DNA of 64,000 nucleotides from Sporosarcina ureae (GCF_002109325.1 NZ_CP015348.1:2109501-2173500), one strand, 5' to 3'; positions 52,868-61,954 are shown, counted from the first letter of the stretch. Made by a program: numbers and translations. Notes: generated from the sequence alone by a model not told the origin.

Positions 52868-53557
52868 GTGGCGGAATTTACAGTGTTGGTCGCGGATGAT
52901 GATAAGGAAATTCGTGATGGAATTGAGATTTATTTGAAAAATGAAGGATATCATGTGTTGAAGGCGGAAGATGGACTAGAGGCATTGGCGTTACTACAAA
53001 ATAATGAAATTCATTTGTTGATATTGGATATTATGATGCCGAATATGGATGGGATAACGGCGACGTTCAAAATACGGGAAATGCAAAATATTCCGATCAT
53101 CATGCTAAGTGCGAAAGCGGAAGACTCGGATAAGATTCACGGACTTTCGGTTGGCGCTGACGATTATGTCACGAAGCCGTTTCATCCATTGGAACTCATG
53201 GCACGCGTGAAATCGCATCTTCGCCGATATATACGGCTTGGGACGTATGAAGGACAGAAAGTGATTGAAGTCAATGGTCTCGTCTTAAATGAAGAGGCGA
53301 AGGAGTTGACGGTGGATGGGACACCGGTTCGGCTGACTCCTATTGAGTTCAAGATTACGGAACTTCTTATGAAACATCCAGGACGTGTGTTTTCGATCAA
53401 TGAAATATATGAACGCGTATGGAATGAACAAGCGTATAACGCGGAAAATATAGTGGCGGTGCATATTCGGAAAATCCGGGAGAAGATTGAAGTAGATCCG
53501 AAAAATCCGCGTTACGTGAAGGTGGTGTGGGGTGTTGGCTATAAAATCGAGAAATAA
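52868..53557 (+). CDS. OmpR/VanR-type response regulator
   Basis: 229-aa regulator: receiver domain (acidic DDD near 10-12, phospho-Asp in LLILDIMMPNMDG ~52, Lys in DDYVTKPF ~102) and a C-terminal winged helix (LTPIEFKITELLMKHPGRVF, HIRKIREKIE, VWGVGYKIEK). VanR-like. GTG 52868 follows GGGGTGA; GTG 52859 is an alternative. Its cognate kinase is the interrupted gene downstream. The signal is unknown; kinases of this type often sit in envelope-stress systems. Confidence 0.85.
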   Translation: MAEFTVLVADDDKEIRDGIEIYLKNEGYHVLKAEDGLEALALLQNNEIHLLILDIMMPNMDGITATFKIREMQNIPIIMLSAKAEDSDKIHGLSVGADDYVTKPFHPLELMARVKSHLRRYIRLGTYEGQKVIEVNGLVLNEEAKELTVDGTPVRLTPIEFKITELLMKHPGRVFSINEIYERVWNEQAYNAENIVAVHIRKIREKIEVDPKNPRYVKVVWGVGYKIEK

Positions 53558-53714
53558 AAGTGGAATAGTTTGGTCACTGTTTGCGATTGCGCTCGCATTC
53601 TGCACTCTTATATACTGTGCTTCATTTACGATTGATTTATTCATCAACGGTTTGGATCGAATAAGTTTAGCTACCGATTACTTTGTACGAATTATAAGGG
53701 GAGGAAACGCGTGA
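53532..53714 (+). CDS. Small membrane protein between regulator and kinase
   Basis: 60-aa ORF starting TTG behind AAGGTGGTG, overlapping the regulator end by 26 nt and ending TGATG on the kinase start. A basic N-terminus (AIKSRNKSG) precedes one strong TM helix (IVWSLFAIALAFCTLIYCASF). The double coupling suggests real translation; it could be a kinase accessory protein. It could also be a non-coding overlap. Confidence 0.45.
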   Translation: MLAIKSRNKSGIVWSLFAIALAFCTLIYCASFTIDLFINGLDRISLATDYFVRIIRGGNA

Positions 53715-55908
53715 TGAATAAAAATATAAAGCTACTCATTTGGTCAGCGCTTGTGACGCTTGTGTTAATCGCATTGCCGTCTATCATTCATTATGGACCG
53801 CAGTTGATTGGGAAATCGTTTACTGATCAAGATGACTTTAAATATCGAATGGAGCAAGTGTACACGAATCTGTCTGAGTCTACTCTGAATCCCGTAGACT
53901 TGAAAAAGATGGAGAAGGAACTATATGTCTCAGATGGTGACATCAGTGAGTATCGCGAGCGATATGGTACGCTACCTGAACAGCTGGACAATATCCAGCA
54001 ACAGTATGCAGATAAGATCACAGAAGCAAAAAAGATCAAAACGAAACATTGCTGTTAGCGCTCGTCAAGGAGCGGAATATCAAGCTAGATGATATTAAGA
54101 AGAACTTTGAAAGCGATAGTTATGTAAAAGATAAAATTCGTGCGGAAAAAGCTCAAAAGCTAGAGCGCGCAATAAATGAAACGCAAAATTATCAAGAAAC
54201 GAATATTCCAATCGCCTATGACCTAGTCAACACAGAAACAGGCGAACGGTTTACTAGAGGTGATGTCGAAGTGACGTCGCTGTTCACGGAACAATTCAAC
54301 GATGCACGAGGTTATTTTAAAGCAGATTCAGCTCAGTTTGATAATGGATATGAATACCCAATGGAGGAAGGAATATCATTTTCCGACGAGGAGATTGCGA
54401 CGATCAGCAATCCTCCGCAATATTTTGAAGGGACTATTATTATTCCATCAGATGCAGCTGTGTTAGGTTCGCTTGCGGAAGAAAACGATAACTTTATACG
54501 TGGGAAGTATATGATCTATGCGCTGTGGGTTATAGGAGCATTAGCGCTGGTGGCGTTGTTCACAGTTATGAAGTTCCGCAAAGAATGGGTGCTTGAGTCG
54601 CGATTCGCAACGATGTATAGTCGTTGGAAAATAGATGTGAAAGTAATCCTGTTGTTGCTGACGGGAAGTATATTGGCTCTTTATATACAATCGGCTATTT
54701 ACAATGCAATGTATCAATTAACCAGTTTACGACTAGGTGTCATAGGGAACGTGATCGTTAGTTTTGTGCTATTGGGTATTCTATTTACTGCGTTACTGGC
54801 ATTCCAAGCGACTCATCTAGTTGAACAATATCGGAAGTCCGGAGCACTAGAAAGAGCGTTTCGAGAAAGCTATAGTATGCAATTCATCCGTGATGTACGG
54901 GATGTATTCAGCAACCGGTCGATCGGTATCCAGCTGTCCTTACTACTCGTTATATTTTTCCTAGCCGGAATAGGGTTCGTAGGTGGGTTCATGGATCCGG
55001 CGCTCATTGTCATTTACATTTTTTGTGTACTGTTTGTTGCCATACCTGCCTTATTTATTTTTGTAAGAAGGGCAGCCTATTTGAATCGGATATTGGCTGC
55101 GACAAATGATATGGCGGCGGGTCACCTGACGCAGGCGATTCCGGTCAAGGGCAAGTCGCAACTTGCGAAACACGCAGCTAATTTGAATAATTTACGTGAA
55201 GGTGTGCGAGTCTCAATTAATGAGCAAGCAAAAAGTGAACGCTTGAAAACGGAATTGATCACGAATGTTAGTCATGATTTACGAACACCGCTTACTTCTA
55301 TTATTACGTATACGGATTTATTGAAAGACGAAACGTTGTCGTCAGAAGACCGTGCGAAGTATGTCGGCATTCTAGATCAGAAATCACAGCGCTTGAAAAC
55401 GCTTATTGAAGATTTATTTGAAGTCTCGAAAATGGCAAGTGGTAATTTGGAAATGGTCAAGCAACGTGTGGACTTGAATCAGTTGATGCAACAGGCATTG
55501 GCGGAACATGCGGAAGAGTTTGTTAAGCAAGATTTGCACATTCGAACTATTTTACCTGACGAACCGGTCTTTGCGATGGTAGACGGTCAAAAATGGTGGA
55601 GAGTGCTCGACAATCTGCTTGTCAATGTGTGGAAATATTCATTGCCAGGAACGAGAGTGTACGTCAATCTCCAGCAAGTTGGATCAAACGCACGCATTAT
55701 CTTAAAAAACGTCGCTAGATATGAGCTGGGAGATAATACAGATGAGTTATTCGAGCGCTTTAAACGGGGCGATGAATCTAGACAAACGGAAGGTTCTGGT
55801 CTAGGATTGGCAATTGCGCAATCTATTGTCGAGCTACATGGAGGACGAATGGAAGTGGAAGTCGACGGAGATTTGTTCAAAGTAACGATTGATATCATCG
55901 GTAGTTAA
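53714..55908 (+). pseudogene. VanS-like sensor histidine kinase split by a -1 shift at A_AAA_AAG
   Basis: ATG 53714 follows GGGGAGG. The first frame gives a TM helix and an extracytoplasmic segment, then stops at 54058. The rest (54049 onward, 619 aa) is in the -1 frame: further sensor region, six or more TM helices, HAMP-like AATNDMAAGHLTQAI, H-box NVSHDLRTPLTS, N-box DNLLVNVWKY and G2 GSGLGLAIA. The two halves join if the frame moves -1 at 54028-54034, which is exactly A_AAA_AAG in the zero frame, giving KKDQNETLLLALVKER. Either one A was lost from the run, or the heptamer is a programmed or transcriptional slip site. Confidence 0.75.
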
Positions 55909-55914
55909 ATGGAC

Positions 55915-55956
55915 ACAGAACAGGATGGGAGGAAATTCCTGTTTTGTTCTGTTTTT
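55915..55956 (+). terminator. Terminator of the two-component unit
   Basis: ACAGAACA / TGTTCTGT outer stem with an inner AGGA/TCCT and a bulge, then Ts. Confidence 0.65.
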
Positions 55957-55975
55957 AAAATTTTAAAAGGATTAC

Positions 55976-56001
55976 GTTTTGTTTGTGGCGAATAAGGGTA
56001 A
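55976..56001 (+). promoter_or_regulatory. Sigma-B-like promoter
   Basis: GTTTTG - 14 bp - GGGTAA, 56 bp before the start of the following small gene. Confidence 0.45.
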
Positions 56002-56056
56002 GTATAGGGAGTGCAGTCTATCTATTATTGACCGCATGAAAGGGAGGAATGGTTAT

Positions 56057-56419
56057 ATGACAATCGTTGATGGAAAGTATCCAAACAAAAGAGATCTAAC
56101 TCCAAAAGTTAAAGAGATGGATGAACAAACAGATGCAGTTGAAGGCGTAGTAGTACCTGATGAATTGCCACTTGCGGATCCAGCAGATTCTGATTCAAGC
56201 GAATCGTTCAGGGAAAACGCTCAAGATGACTCAGGAGAACATAAACCATCCGCTTACAGTCAAAATAAATCACCGAGCCAAAACTATCATGATCTGACAC
56301 CGGGTGAGAAATTCCCTTATGGAGATCAGGAAGAATATAATCGTGAATACAACACCGAAGCGCATGACCAGTGGAATCAGCATAAAAATATCAAAAAGCA
56401 AGAAGAAAATCAATCGTAA
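56057..56419 (+). CDS. Hydrophilic acidic protein, unknown
   Basis: 120-aa, strongly charged, probably disordered protein (DQEEYNREYNTEAHDQWNQH) with no TM segment or Cys. AAAGGGAGG is 9 nt before ATG 56057; the longer ORF start is not supported. A sigma-B-like promoter precedes it and a short terminator follows. Possibly a general-stress or sporulation protein. Confidence 0.65.
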   Translation: MTIVDGKYPNKRDLTPKVKEMDEQTDAVEGVVVPDELPLADPADSDSSESFRENAQDDSGEHKPSAYSQNKSPSQNYHDLTPGEKFPYGDQEEYNREYNTEAHDQWNQHKNIKKQEENQS

Positions 56420-56422
56420 AGT

Positions 56423-56450
56423 CAGCCTGCCTAAGTGCAAGGCTGTTTTT
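56423..56450 (+). terminator. Terminator
   Basis: CAGCC-TGC / GCAAGGCTG hairpin with five Ts. Confidence 0.7.
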
Positions 56451-56474
56451 AGATTAGAAGAAGAGGTGGAATGA

Positions 56475-56936
56475 ATGGGTGCATTGCAACAGTTTTCAAT
56501 GGCAAGAGGGTTTACATTAGGCCTCATTAAACGAGCGGATGAACATGCGTGGGACGCTCAACCTGAAGGCTTTTCTAATACCGTTCAATGGAATGTAGGA
56601 CATATTTATTCATTGACTGAGGATCTTCTTAACCGTTCAATGAATGACTACCCAGTCGATAAGTTGGAATGGGCAGAGTTTTTTGCGCCAGGAACGAGTC
56701 CATCTACTTGGCCAAGCAGTCCTCCAGCAAAAGAGGAGTTAATCGTTGCGATGAAAGGTCAAGGCAAGCGGATTTCGCAACTGAGCGAACTACAGCTAAC
56801 GCATCGATTGAACACACCCATTTCTATCGGCAAGTTCATTACGTTGGAAACCGTCGATGAAGTTCTGCAGTTTCTAACATGGCATGAAGGTATGCATGCC
56901 GGTTTGATTGATGGCCTACTTAAGGCAAATAAATAA
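56475..56936 (+). CDS. DinB-superfamily protein
   Basis: 153-aa four-helix-bundle protein of the DinB/YfiT family. Likely metal-binding histidines occur in NVGHIYS (~residue 43) and WHEGMHAG (~138-145). Members are metal-dependent thiol S-transferases or of unknown function; bacillithiol transferases are one group. Cytoplasmic. AGAGGTGG precedes the ATG. Own terminator downstream. Confidence 0.8.
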   Translation: MGALQQFSMARGFTLGLIKRADEHAWDAQPEGFSNTVQWNVGHIYSLTEDLLNRSMNDYPVDKLEWAEFFAPGTSPSTWPSSPPAKEELIVAMKGQGKRISQLSELQLTHRLNTPISIGKFITLETVDEVLQFLTWHEGMHAGLIDGLLKANK

Positions 56937-56946
56937 AATTAAATAT

Positions 56947-56989
56947 AGCTGTTCAGGAGATCGTAATGGATTTCTTGAACAGCTTTTTT
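56947..56989 (+). terminator. Terminator of dinB-like gene
   Basis: AGCTGTTCA / TGAACAGCT with an inner loop and six Ts. Confidence 0.9.
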
Positions 56990-57029
56990 GTGTTGAGTTA
57001 GGGATTTATTCAAATAGTAGGTAAGAAGC

Positions 57030-57215
57030 AAGTCCATTGTCCCCACTACGGCGCTGGTGGATGGCTTTCGCGAGGAGCCGTAGACAGGAAGTGCGCCTGT
57101 CTTTGTCTCCTCGCTACGCCTACCACAGCAGGCTCATGGCTGAAGGCAATCCCCCACGTGCCTGCGCGAATCCAGAAAGCAGACGCTCCCTGACTTCATA
57201 ACCCAACAACCAGTC
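57030..57215. repeat. GC-richer intergenic repeat (copy E)
   Basis: The gene-free stretch 56990-57405 starts with this GC-rich block, which has internal complementarity (GAGGAGCCGTAGACAGG..CTGTCTTTGTCTCCTCGCTACG) and resembles the cores of the other dispersed repeats. 57216-57300 looks non-coding. The LiaR-like palindrome follows. Confidence 0.5.
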
Positions 57216-57306
57216 GAGCCACGCCCCAAAAATAAGTATCAAAAACCCGCAAACACATCGTCAAAGTCCTTCCACCAAACCTTTCCTAGTTTCGATACCT
57301 ACTCAC

Positions 57307-57326
57307 ACTCAGCCTTAAGTCTGAGT
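57307..57326. promoter_or_regulatory. Putative LiaR operator before liaI
   Basis: ACTCAGCCTTAAGTCTGAGT, a 20-bp near-perfect palindrome (one mismatched pair), 80 bp before the liaI ATG. A TATAAA lies at 57369-57374. B. subtilis LiaR activates PliaI from an inverted repeat in a similar place. Confidence 0.6.
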
Positions 57327-57405
57327 TAGAAATCCGCTATGGGACCGTCGGAGAAAGCGGGAATTCATTATAAACTAAGGTTACAAATGAAGGGAGGACA
57401 TCAAC

Positions 57406-57750
57406 ATGAAGAAAATTGGTTTATTCTTGCTCGGCATTATCGCAGGCCTGGCAGCCGTATTGAATCTTGGATCCATCGTCGTGCTAGCTGTCACAGGGGC
57501 AATCGCGCTCGTTAGCTACCACTACTGGAGAAAGAGTCACTCGATGTTCGCGAAAGTATTTTGGATGACAGTCCTGGTTATTAGCGTCATCAGCTCAATT
57601 TCAAACGTCGGTGCATTCATCGGTATCATCGCAGTAATTGGAATCTACTACGTATACCGCAAGTGGAACGACCGTAACGTAAACCCGAACGTCATTTCGG
57701 ATGATCCATTCACAAACTTTGAACGCCAGTGGAACGAACTTACAAAATAA
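57406..57750 (+). CDS. liaI: LiaI-like membrane protein
   Basis: 114-aa protein with about four TM helices and a hydrophilic tail (VISDDPFTNFERQWNELTK). In lia operons this small membrane protein anchors or recruits the PspA homologue LiaH to the membrane under envelope stress. GAAGGGAGG precedes the ATG. First gene of liaI-H-F-S-R; liaG is absent. Assigned mainly by position and topology. Confidence 0.75.
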   Translation: MKKIGLFLLGIIAGLAAVLNLGSIVVLAVTGAIALVSYHYWRKSHSMFAKVFWMTVLVISVISSISNVGAFIGIIAVIGIYYVYRKWNDRNVNPNVISDDPFTNFERQWNELTK

Positions 57751-57765
57751 AAGGAGAGATGCAGT

Positions 57766-58398
57766 ATGAACGCATTTTGGCATAGAGTAAAATATACCGT
57801 ACAAGAAGATCTCAATAAGTGGATGGACAAGCCACAAAGGAAAGAAAACCCGCTAGAAATGCTCAATCAATATTTTCTGGATGCGCAAAAGCAGACTGCG
57901 GAAATTGGTAAGTTGTTGGAACGTCAAGGGAAACTGAAAGAGGAATTGGAAAATGAACGTCAGGATGCAGAGTTAATGGCGATGAAGCGTCGTCATCAAT
58001 TAGAACTTGCTGAGGAGACGGGAGAAGCTGAATTAATTACGTTTGCGCAAGAAGAAGTGGAAGCGTATGAAGGACGGGTAGCGCGTTTATCGGCAAGCAT
58101 TCAAGATGCTACACAAGAATTGCTTTCATTGGAACGGAAATTCGAAGAGATGAAGCACCGTGTGAAGGACATGCGTGTTCGTCAACTGCAATTGATGGGC
58201 AAAGAGAACGTTACGCGTGCGAAGGAAAAGATGGATCGTTTTGTTAAGCCGGATCAATCATTTTCCACACTCGATGACTTGCATTCATACATCGAAAACC
58301 TGGGTAGTGGCAGAAGAACGACGCAATCCCACTCATCGATGGAACAACGATTAGATTCATTAGAGAAATCTAACGCAAAAACTCAAGATATTGTGTAA
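57766..58398 (+). CDS. liaH: PspA/IM30 family protein LiaH
   Basis: 210-aa phage-shock-protein-A homologue; a long antiparallel coiled coil spans ~residues 25-165 (QTAEIGKLLERQGKLKEELE, ERKFEEMKHRVKDM). It forms oligomers that protect damaged membrane. AAAGGAGAG precedes the ATG by 7 nt. Starts 15 nt after liaI. A hairpin without a T run follows and may reduce read-through into liaF, as in B. subtilis. Confidence 0.9.
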   Translation: MNAFWHRVKYTVQEDLNKWMDKPQRKENPLEMLNQYFLDAQKQTAEIGKLLERQGKLKEELENERQDAELMAMKRRHQLELAEETGEAELITFAQEEVEAYEGRVARLSASIQDATQELLSLERKFEEMKHRVKDMRVRQLQLMGKENVTRAKEKMDRFVKPDQSFSTLDDLHSYIENLGSGRRTTQSHSSMEQRLDSLEKSNAKTQDIV

Positions 58399-58404
58399 AC
58401 TGTA

Positions 58405-58427
58405 AGAGGAAGCATCACGCTTCCTCT
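58405..58427 (+). terminator. Hairpin between liaH and liaF
   Basis: AGAGGAAGC / GCTTCCTCT, 5-nt loop, no T run; likely partial terminator or processing site. Confidence 0.5.
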
Positions 58428-58448
58428 ATCGAGAAGGGAGAGAATGGA

Positions 58449-59150
58449 ATGGCTAAAAGGGATTCAACTAAAGTTTCGGTCTACTTGCTTGCTCTATTGG
58501 CGATTGCTTTCGTCGAATCGATACTGTTTTCAAATGGCAATTTCATCTTCCTCCTTCTCGGTTGGGTATTTCTTGATTATGGATATCGGAAACGCGGAAA
58601 GTGGACAGCGATAACAGGAATTGTTTTCATCGTCATTGCGCTCCTGACATTGTGGAGTGTGCGACTGCTGATTTTAGTAATTGTCTTGTATATTATTATG
58701 AAATTATGGAGAGGCACGCCTGCTAGCGAAGTGTTCGGTAATCTACAGAAACCGAGAGAGAGACGGTCGCAAGGTTTGTGGAGAAATCGATTGTTTTCCA
58801 TACAGTCAACACCGCTTTCGACGTACGAGTGGGAAGACGTGCATATGCAAGGTTTTTTCGGCGATGTACATGTCGATGTAACGGATACGGTCTTGCCAAG
58901 AGGAGCTTCGTTCATTTCGATTCGGCAAATCTTCGGGAAGGTTCTGATTGAATTGCCCTATGATATTCCGGTTCGAATTCATTATGCAACATTATACGGC
59001 GAAGCAGAACTTCTAGGAAATGCACCGCAGCAGCTATTCAATGAAAGCGTGCAAGCGTATGATGGATATGAAACGAAGCGTCCGAATGATCCTGAGTTGA
59101 TTATTTCGGTATTCACTTGGATTGGTGATGTGGAGGTGCGTAGAAAATGA
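58449..59150 (+). CDS. liaF: LiaF family negative regulator of LiaS
   Basis: 233-aa protein: four hydrophobic helices in the N-terminal half and a C-terminal beta-helical domain (MQGFFGDVHVDVTDTVLPRG, IRQIFGKVLIELP) typical of LiaF/VraT cell-wall-active-antibiotic response proteins. LiaF holds the kinase LiaS inactive until the envelope is stressed. GGGAGAG precedes the ATG. Its stop overlaps the liaS start (ATGA). Confidence 0.9.
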   Translation: MAKRDSTKVSVYLLALLAIAFVESILFSNGNFIFLLLGWVFLDYGYRKRGKWTAITGIVFIVIALLTLWSVRLLILVIVLYIIMKLWRGTPASEVFGNLQKPRERRSQGLWRNRLFSIQSTPLSTYEWEDVHMQGFFGDVHVDVTDTVLPRGASFISIRQIFGKVLIELPYDIPVRIHYATLYGEAELLGNAPQQLFNESVQAYDGYETKRPNDPELIISVFTWIGDVEVRRK

Positions 59151-60189
59151 AGGCAATCATTGGTCGCACCATTCTATTGACGTTAACATTCAGCGCAATC
59201 GTCGCGGTCTTTTTCTATTTTTCATTGATGTCACACTCGTAGAATATCAGTATTTGTTGTTCAATATGGAAGCTGCGGATATGCCCCTCATAGCTTGGTT
59301 ATTTTCGACGATTTTCATTATTAGCTTGGTAATTGCGGGTTGGATTGGCCAGAATGGCAGAACAAAAGAGAATATTATCATCGGGAAATTACAGGATCTT
59401 TACGCAAAGCAGGAATTTACGAAGTCGAATAAAGTGAAGAGGAAGACTAACCGCTCGATTGAACAACTATACGAGGTACTAGAAGCGCAGCGAAATAGTT
59501 TGCGCCGTATTACGGATGAACGAGTAGAGACGCAAGACAAACTCATTCAGGAACGTATAATACAAGAGCGCCAGCGATTAGCAAGGGAGTTGCATGACTC
59601 AGTGTCCCAGCAATTGTTCGCGGCTTCGATGCTATTGTCGGCACTTGCGGAACAGGCAGAAGAAGGTCCGATTCACAAGCCGTTATTGCAAGTGGAGAAA
59701 ATGGTTCAGCAAGCACAACTGGAAATGCGTGCGTTGCTTCTTCATTTACGTCCGGCTGCTCTGCATAATCAGACGCTTGCGAAAGGTCTGGAAGAATTAT
59801 TAAGTGAATTACAGCAAAAAGTGACGTTTGATATTACACATCGTTTAGAGGATATCGAGTTGTCTAAAGGCGCGGAAGATCATTTATTCCGGATTGCTCA
59901 GGAAACGTTATCGAATACGCTTCGTCACGCAAAAGCGACAGAAGTGGAGATTTTATTAATCGAACGAGATGGGCTGGCGATTTTACGCGTGCAGGATAAT
60001 GGCGTCGGATTTAAGCAAGATGACGGCAAAGGCGGTTCGTACGGTTTGCAGAACGTAAAAGAGCGTGCGATTGAGATTGGCGGTAGTTGTAAGATTGTCT
60101 CGGTACCATCTCAAGGGACGATTGTGGAAGTGAAGTTACCGATTTTGAAAGGGGAGCTGGCGGATGATTCGAGTGCTGTTGGTGGATGA
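59147..60189 (+). pseudogene. liaS: LiaS sensor kinase, frameshifted in the N-terminal region
   Basis: The proper start is ATG 59147 (GGAGGTG upstream, ATGA overlap with liaF). It encodes MKAIIGRTILLTLTFSAIVA and stops at TAG 59240. The remaining protein is open in the -1 frame: IDVTLVEYQYLLFN, a second TM, dimerisation motif ERQRLARELHDSVSQQLFA (HisKA_3), and HATPase motifs LFRIAQETLSNTLRHAKA and DNGVGF. Adding one T to the TTTTT run near 59218-59222 would restore YFFIDVTLVEY. It should phosphorylate LiaR. A true mutation would leave liaR without its kinase; a sequencing error in the run is equally possible. Confidence 0.75.
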
Positions 60190-60796
60190 TCATGAAATGG
60201 TGCGCATTGGCGTATCGACGTATTTGCAAATGCAACCGGATATCGAAGTGATTGCGGAAGCAGAGAATGGCCAGATCGGAGTAGTGAAAGCGCTGGATTT
60301 GCGACCGGATATTATTTTAATGGACATGGTTATGCCAGTCATGAACGGTGCTGAAGCGACGGCTGCGATTATCGAGAAATGGCCAGAAGCGAAAGTGATT
60401 ATTGTCACCAGTTTCCTTGATGATGATAAATTATATCCTGCACTTGAAGCGGGAGCTGTCAGTTATATTTTGAAGACGTCTAATGCGAAACGTGTGGCAG
60501 ATGCTATTCGAGATACAGTGCAAGGACAAACGGTGCTTGAGCCTGAAGTGACATCGAAAATGATGACGAAGATGCGCGGTGGTCAAACACATGCCTTGCA
60601 TGAAGATTTAACCGACCGCGAGCTGGAAGTGTTGTTATTATTAGCTAAGGGCAAATCCAATCAGGAAATAGCGGATGAACTGTTCATCGCGTTAAAAACT
60701 GTGAAGACCCATGTCAGTAATCTATTATCCAAATTGGAAGTTCAAGACCGCACACAGGCGGTTATTTATGCGTTTCAAAATAAATTAACGAATTGA
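60164..60796 (+). CDS. liaR: LiaR response regulator (NarL family)
   Basis: 210-aa regulator. Receiver: VDDHEMVR at the start, phospho-Asp in [13 protein letters not shown] (~54), switch Thr/Lys in VTSF and SYILKTS. C-terminal LuxR-type [26 protein letters not shown].. with [14 protein letters not shown]. Activates its own operon through the palindrome before liaI. AAGGGGAG precedes the ATG; overlaps the liaS end by 26 nt. Confidence 0.92.
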   Translation: MIRVLLVDDHEMVRIGVSTYLQMQPDIEVIAEAENGQIGVVKALDLRPDIILMDMVMPVMNGAEATAAIIEKWPEAKVIIVTSFLDDDKLYPALEAGAVSYILKTSNAKRVADAIRDTVQGQTVLEPEVTSKMMTKMRGGQTHALHEDLTDRELEVLLLLAKGKSNQEIADELFIALKTVKTHVSNLLSKLEVQDRTQAVIYAFQNKLTN

Positions 60797-60844
60797 TAGT
60801 CTACAAGTAGAAGTCGCCACATATGAGTAGATAGACGGTGAAGT

Positions 60845-60995
60845 TGTGGATAAGCATTGATTTCGGCAGGAATAAACTGAAATTACGAACTTCTCCACAA
60901 ACTATCCACGCGCAATGTGTATAAGTATTCAGTTATATGCAAAATAAAAAAGTATGTACATGTGGATAGAAATATTTTTTGGAAACTTATCCACT
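60845..60995. promoter_or_regulatory. DnaA-box cluster between liaR and uppP
   Basis: Six sites resembling TTATCCACA within 151 bp: TGTGGATAA 60845 (minus, perfect), TTCTCCACA 60891, CTATCCACG 60902 (two mismatches), TGTGTATAA 60916 (minus), TGTGGATAG 60961 (minus) and TTATCCACT 60987. dnaA/dnaN are absent, so this is not oriC; it resembles the dispersed DnaA-box clusters of B. subtilis. Confidence 0.6.
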
Positions 60996-61070
60996 GTTTG
61001 TGTCGTCATGGTAGACTGTATAACAGAAAATAGAATAGCAGAAGGACAGCCTTCGCGGAAAGAGAGTCAT

Positions 61071-61901
61071 ATGGAATTATTTGATTTAATTAAAGCGTTG
61101 ATTTTAGGGTTCGTAGAAGGAATGACTGAATTCGCACCCGTATCTTCAACAGGTCATTTGATTATTGTTGATGATATGTGGCTGAAGACGGAAGAGTTCT
61201 TAGGAAAGTATCCTGCCATTACATTTAAGATTGTGATTCAGCTCGGATCCATACTAGCTGTAGTCGTTGTATTTTGGAAACGGTTATTTAGTTTAGTCGG
61301 TTTGTATAAAGTAGATAGCAATGTCAAGATGAGTGAGCGTTTCAATTTGCTTCACGTTATCGTAGGCATGTTGCCGGCTGTCATTTTCGGTTTTGCGTTT
61401 AAGGACTTGATCGATGATTATTTATTCGGCGTGGAAACAGTTATTTTTGCGCTAGTCGCCGGTGCATTTTTGATGATTGCAGCGGATAAGTTTGGACCGA
61501 AAAATCCAAGTGTGGTGTCATTGGATCAGATTACATACAGACAGGCATTCACAGTTGGGCTTGTTCAGTGTTTGTCGTTGTGGCCAGGATTTTCCCGTTC
61601 GGGAGCGACGATTTCCGGCGGTGTGTTGTTCGGGATGAATCATCGGACAGCAGCTGATTTCACGTTTATCATGGCGGTTCCGATCATGATGGGCGCGAGT
61701 CTTGTGTCGGTGTTGAAGAACTGGGAGTATATGTCGATGGATGACATTGGTTTTTACGTGGTTGGTTTCTTGAGTGCGTTTGTGTTCGCACTGATTTCAA
61801 TCCGTTTCTTCCTGAAATTGATTTCGAAAGTCAAGTTGATGCCGTTTGCGATTTATCGTATCGTGCTAGCAGTGATTTTGGCTGCAATTGTGTTTTTATA
61901 A
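61071..61901 (+). CDS. uppP: Undecaprenyl-diphosphatase (UppP/BacA)
   Basis: 276-aa membrane phosphatase that recycles undecaprenyl pyrophosphate for cell-wall synthesis; overexpression gives bacitracin resistance. Signature 1 EGMTEFAPVSSTGHLII (~residues 17-33) and signature 2 LSLWPGFSRSGATISGG (~161-177) are both present. ATG 61071 follows GGAAAGAGAG; the upstream extension covers the DnaA boxes and looks non-coding. It lies next to lia, the bacitracin-responsive system, but has its own spacer. Confidence 0.93.
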   Translation: MELFDLIKALILGFVEGMTEFAPVSSTGHLIIVDDMWLKTEEFLGKYPAITFKIVIQLGSILAVVVVFWKRLFSLVGLYKVDSNVKMSERFNLLHVIVGMLPAVIFGFAFKDLIDDYLFGVETVIFALVAGAFLMIAADKFGPKNPSVVSLDQITYRQAFTVGLVQCLSLWPGFSRSGATISGGVLFGMNHRTAADFTFIMAVPIMMGASLVSVLKNWEYMSMDDIGFYVVGFLSAFVFALISIRFFLKLISKVKLMPFAIYRIVLAVILAAIVFL

Positions 61902-61907
61902 GAAGTT

Positions 61908-61945
61908 AGACGACCTTTGCGTAAGTGGCAGAGGTCGTCTTTTTT
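61908..61945 (+). terminator. Terminator of uppP
   Basis: AGACGACCTTTGC / GCAGAGGTCGTCT (one mismatch), six Ts. Confidence 0.95.
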
Positions 61946-61954
61946 ATGGGATGA

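Noticed and set aside
60845-60995. Chromosomal replication origin
   Set aside because: DnaA boxes are clustered, but dnaA/dnaN and an adjacent AT-rich unwinding region with DnaA-trio sequence are absent.
60954-61070. N-terminal extension of UppP
   Set aside because: It covers DnaA boxes and lacks a ribosome site; the family starts at the conserved stretch beginning at 61071.
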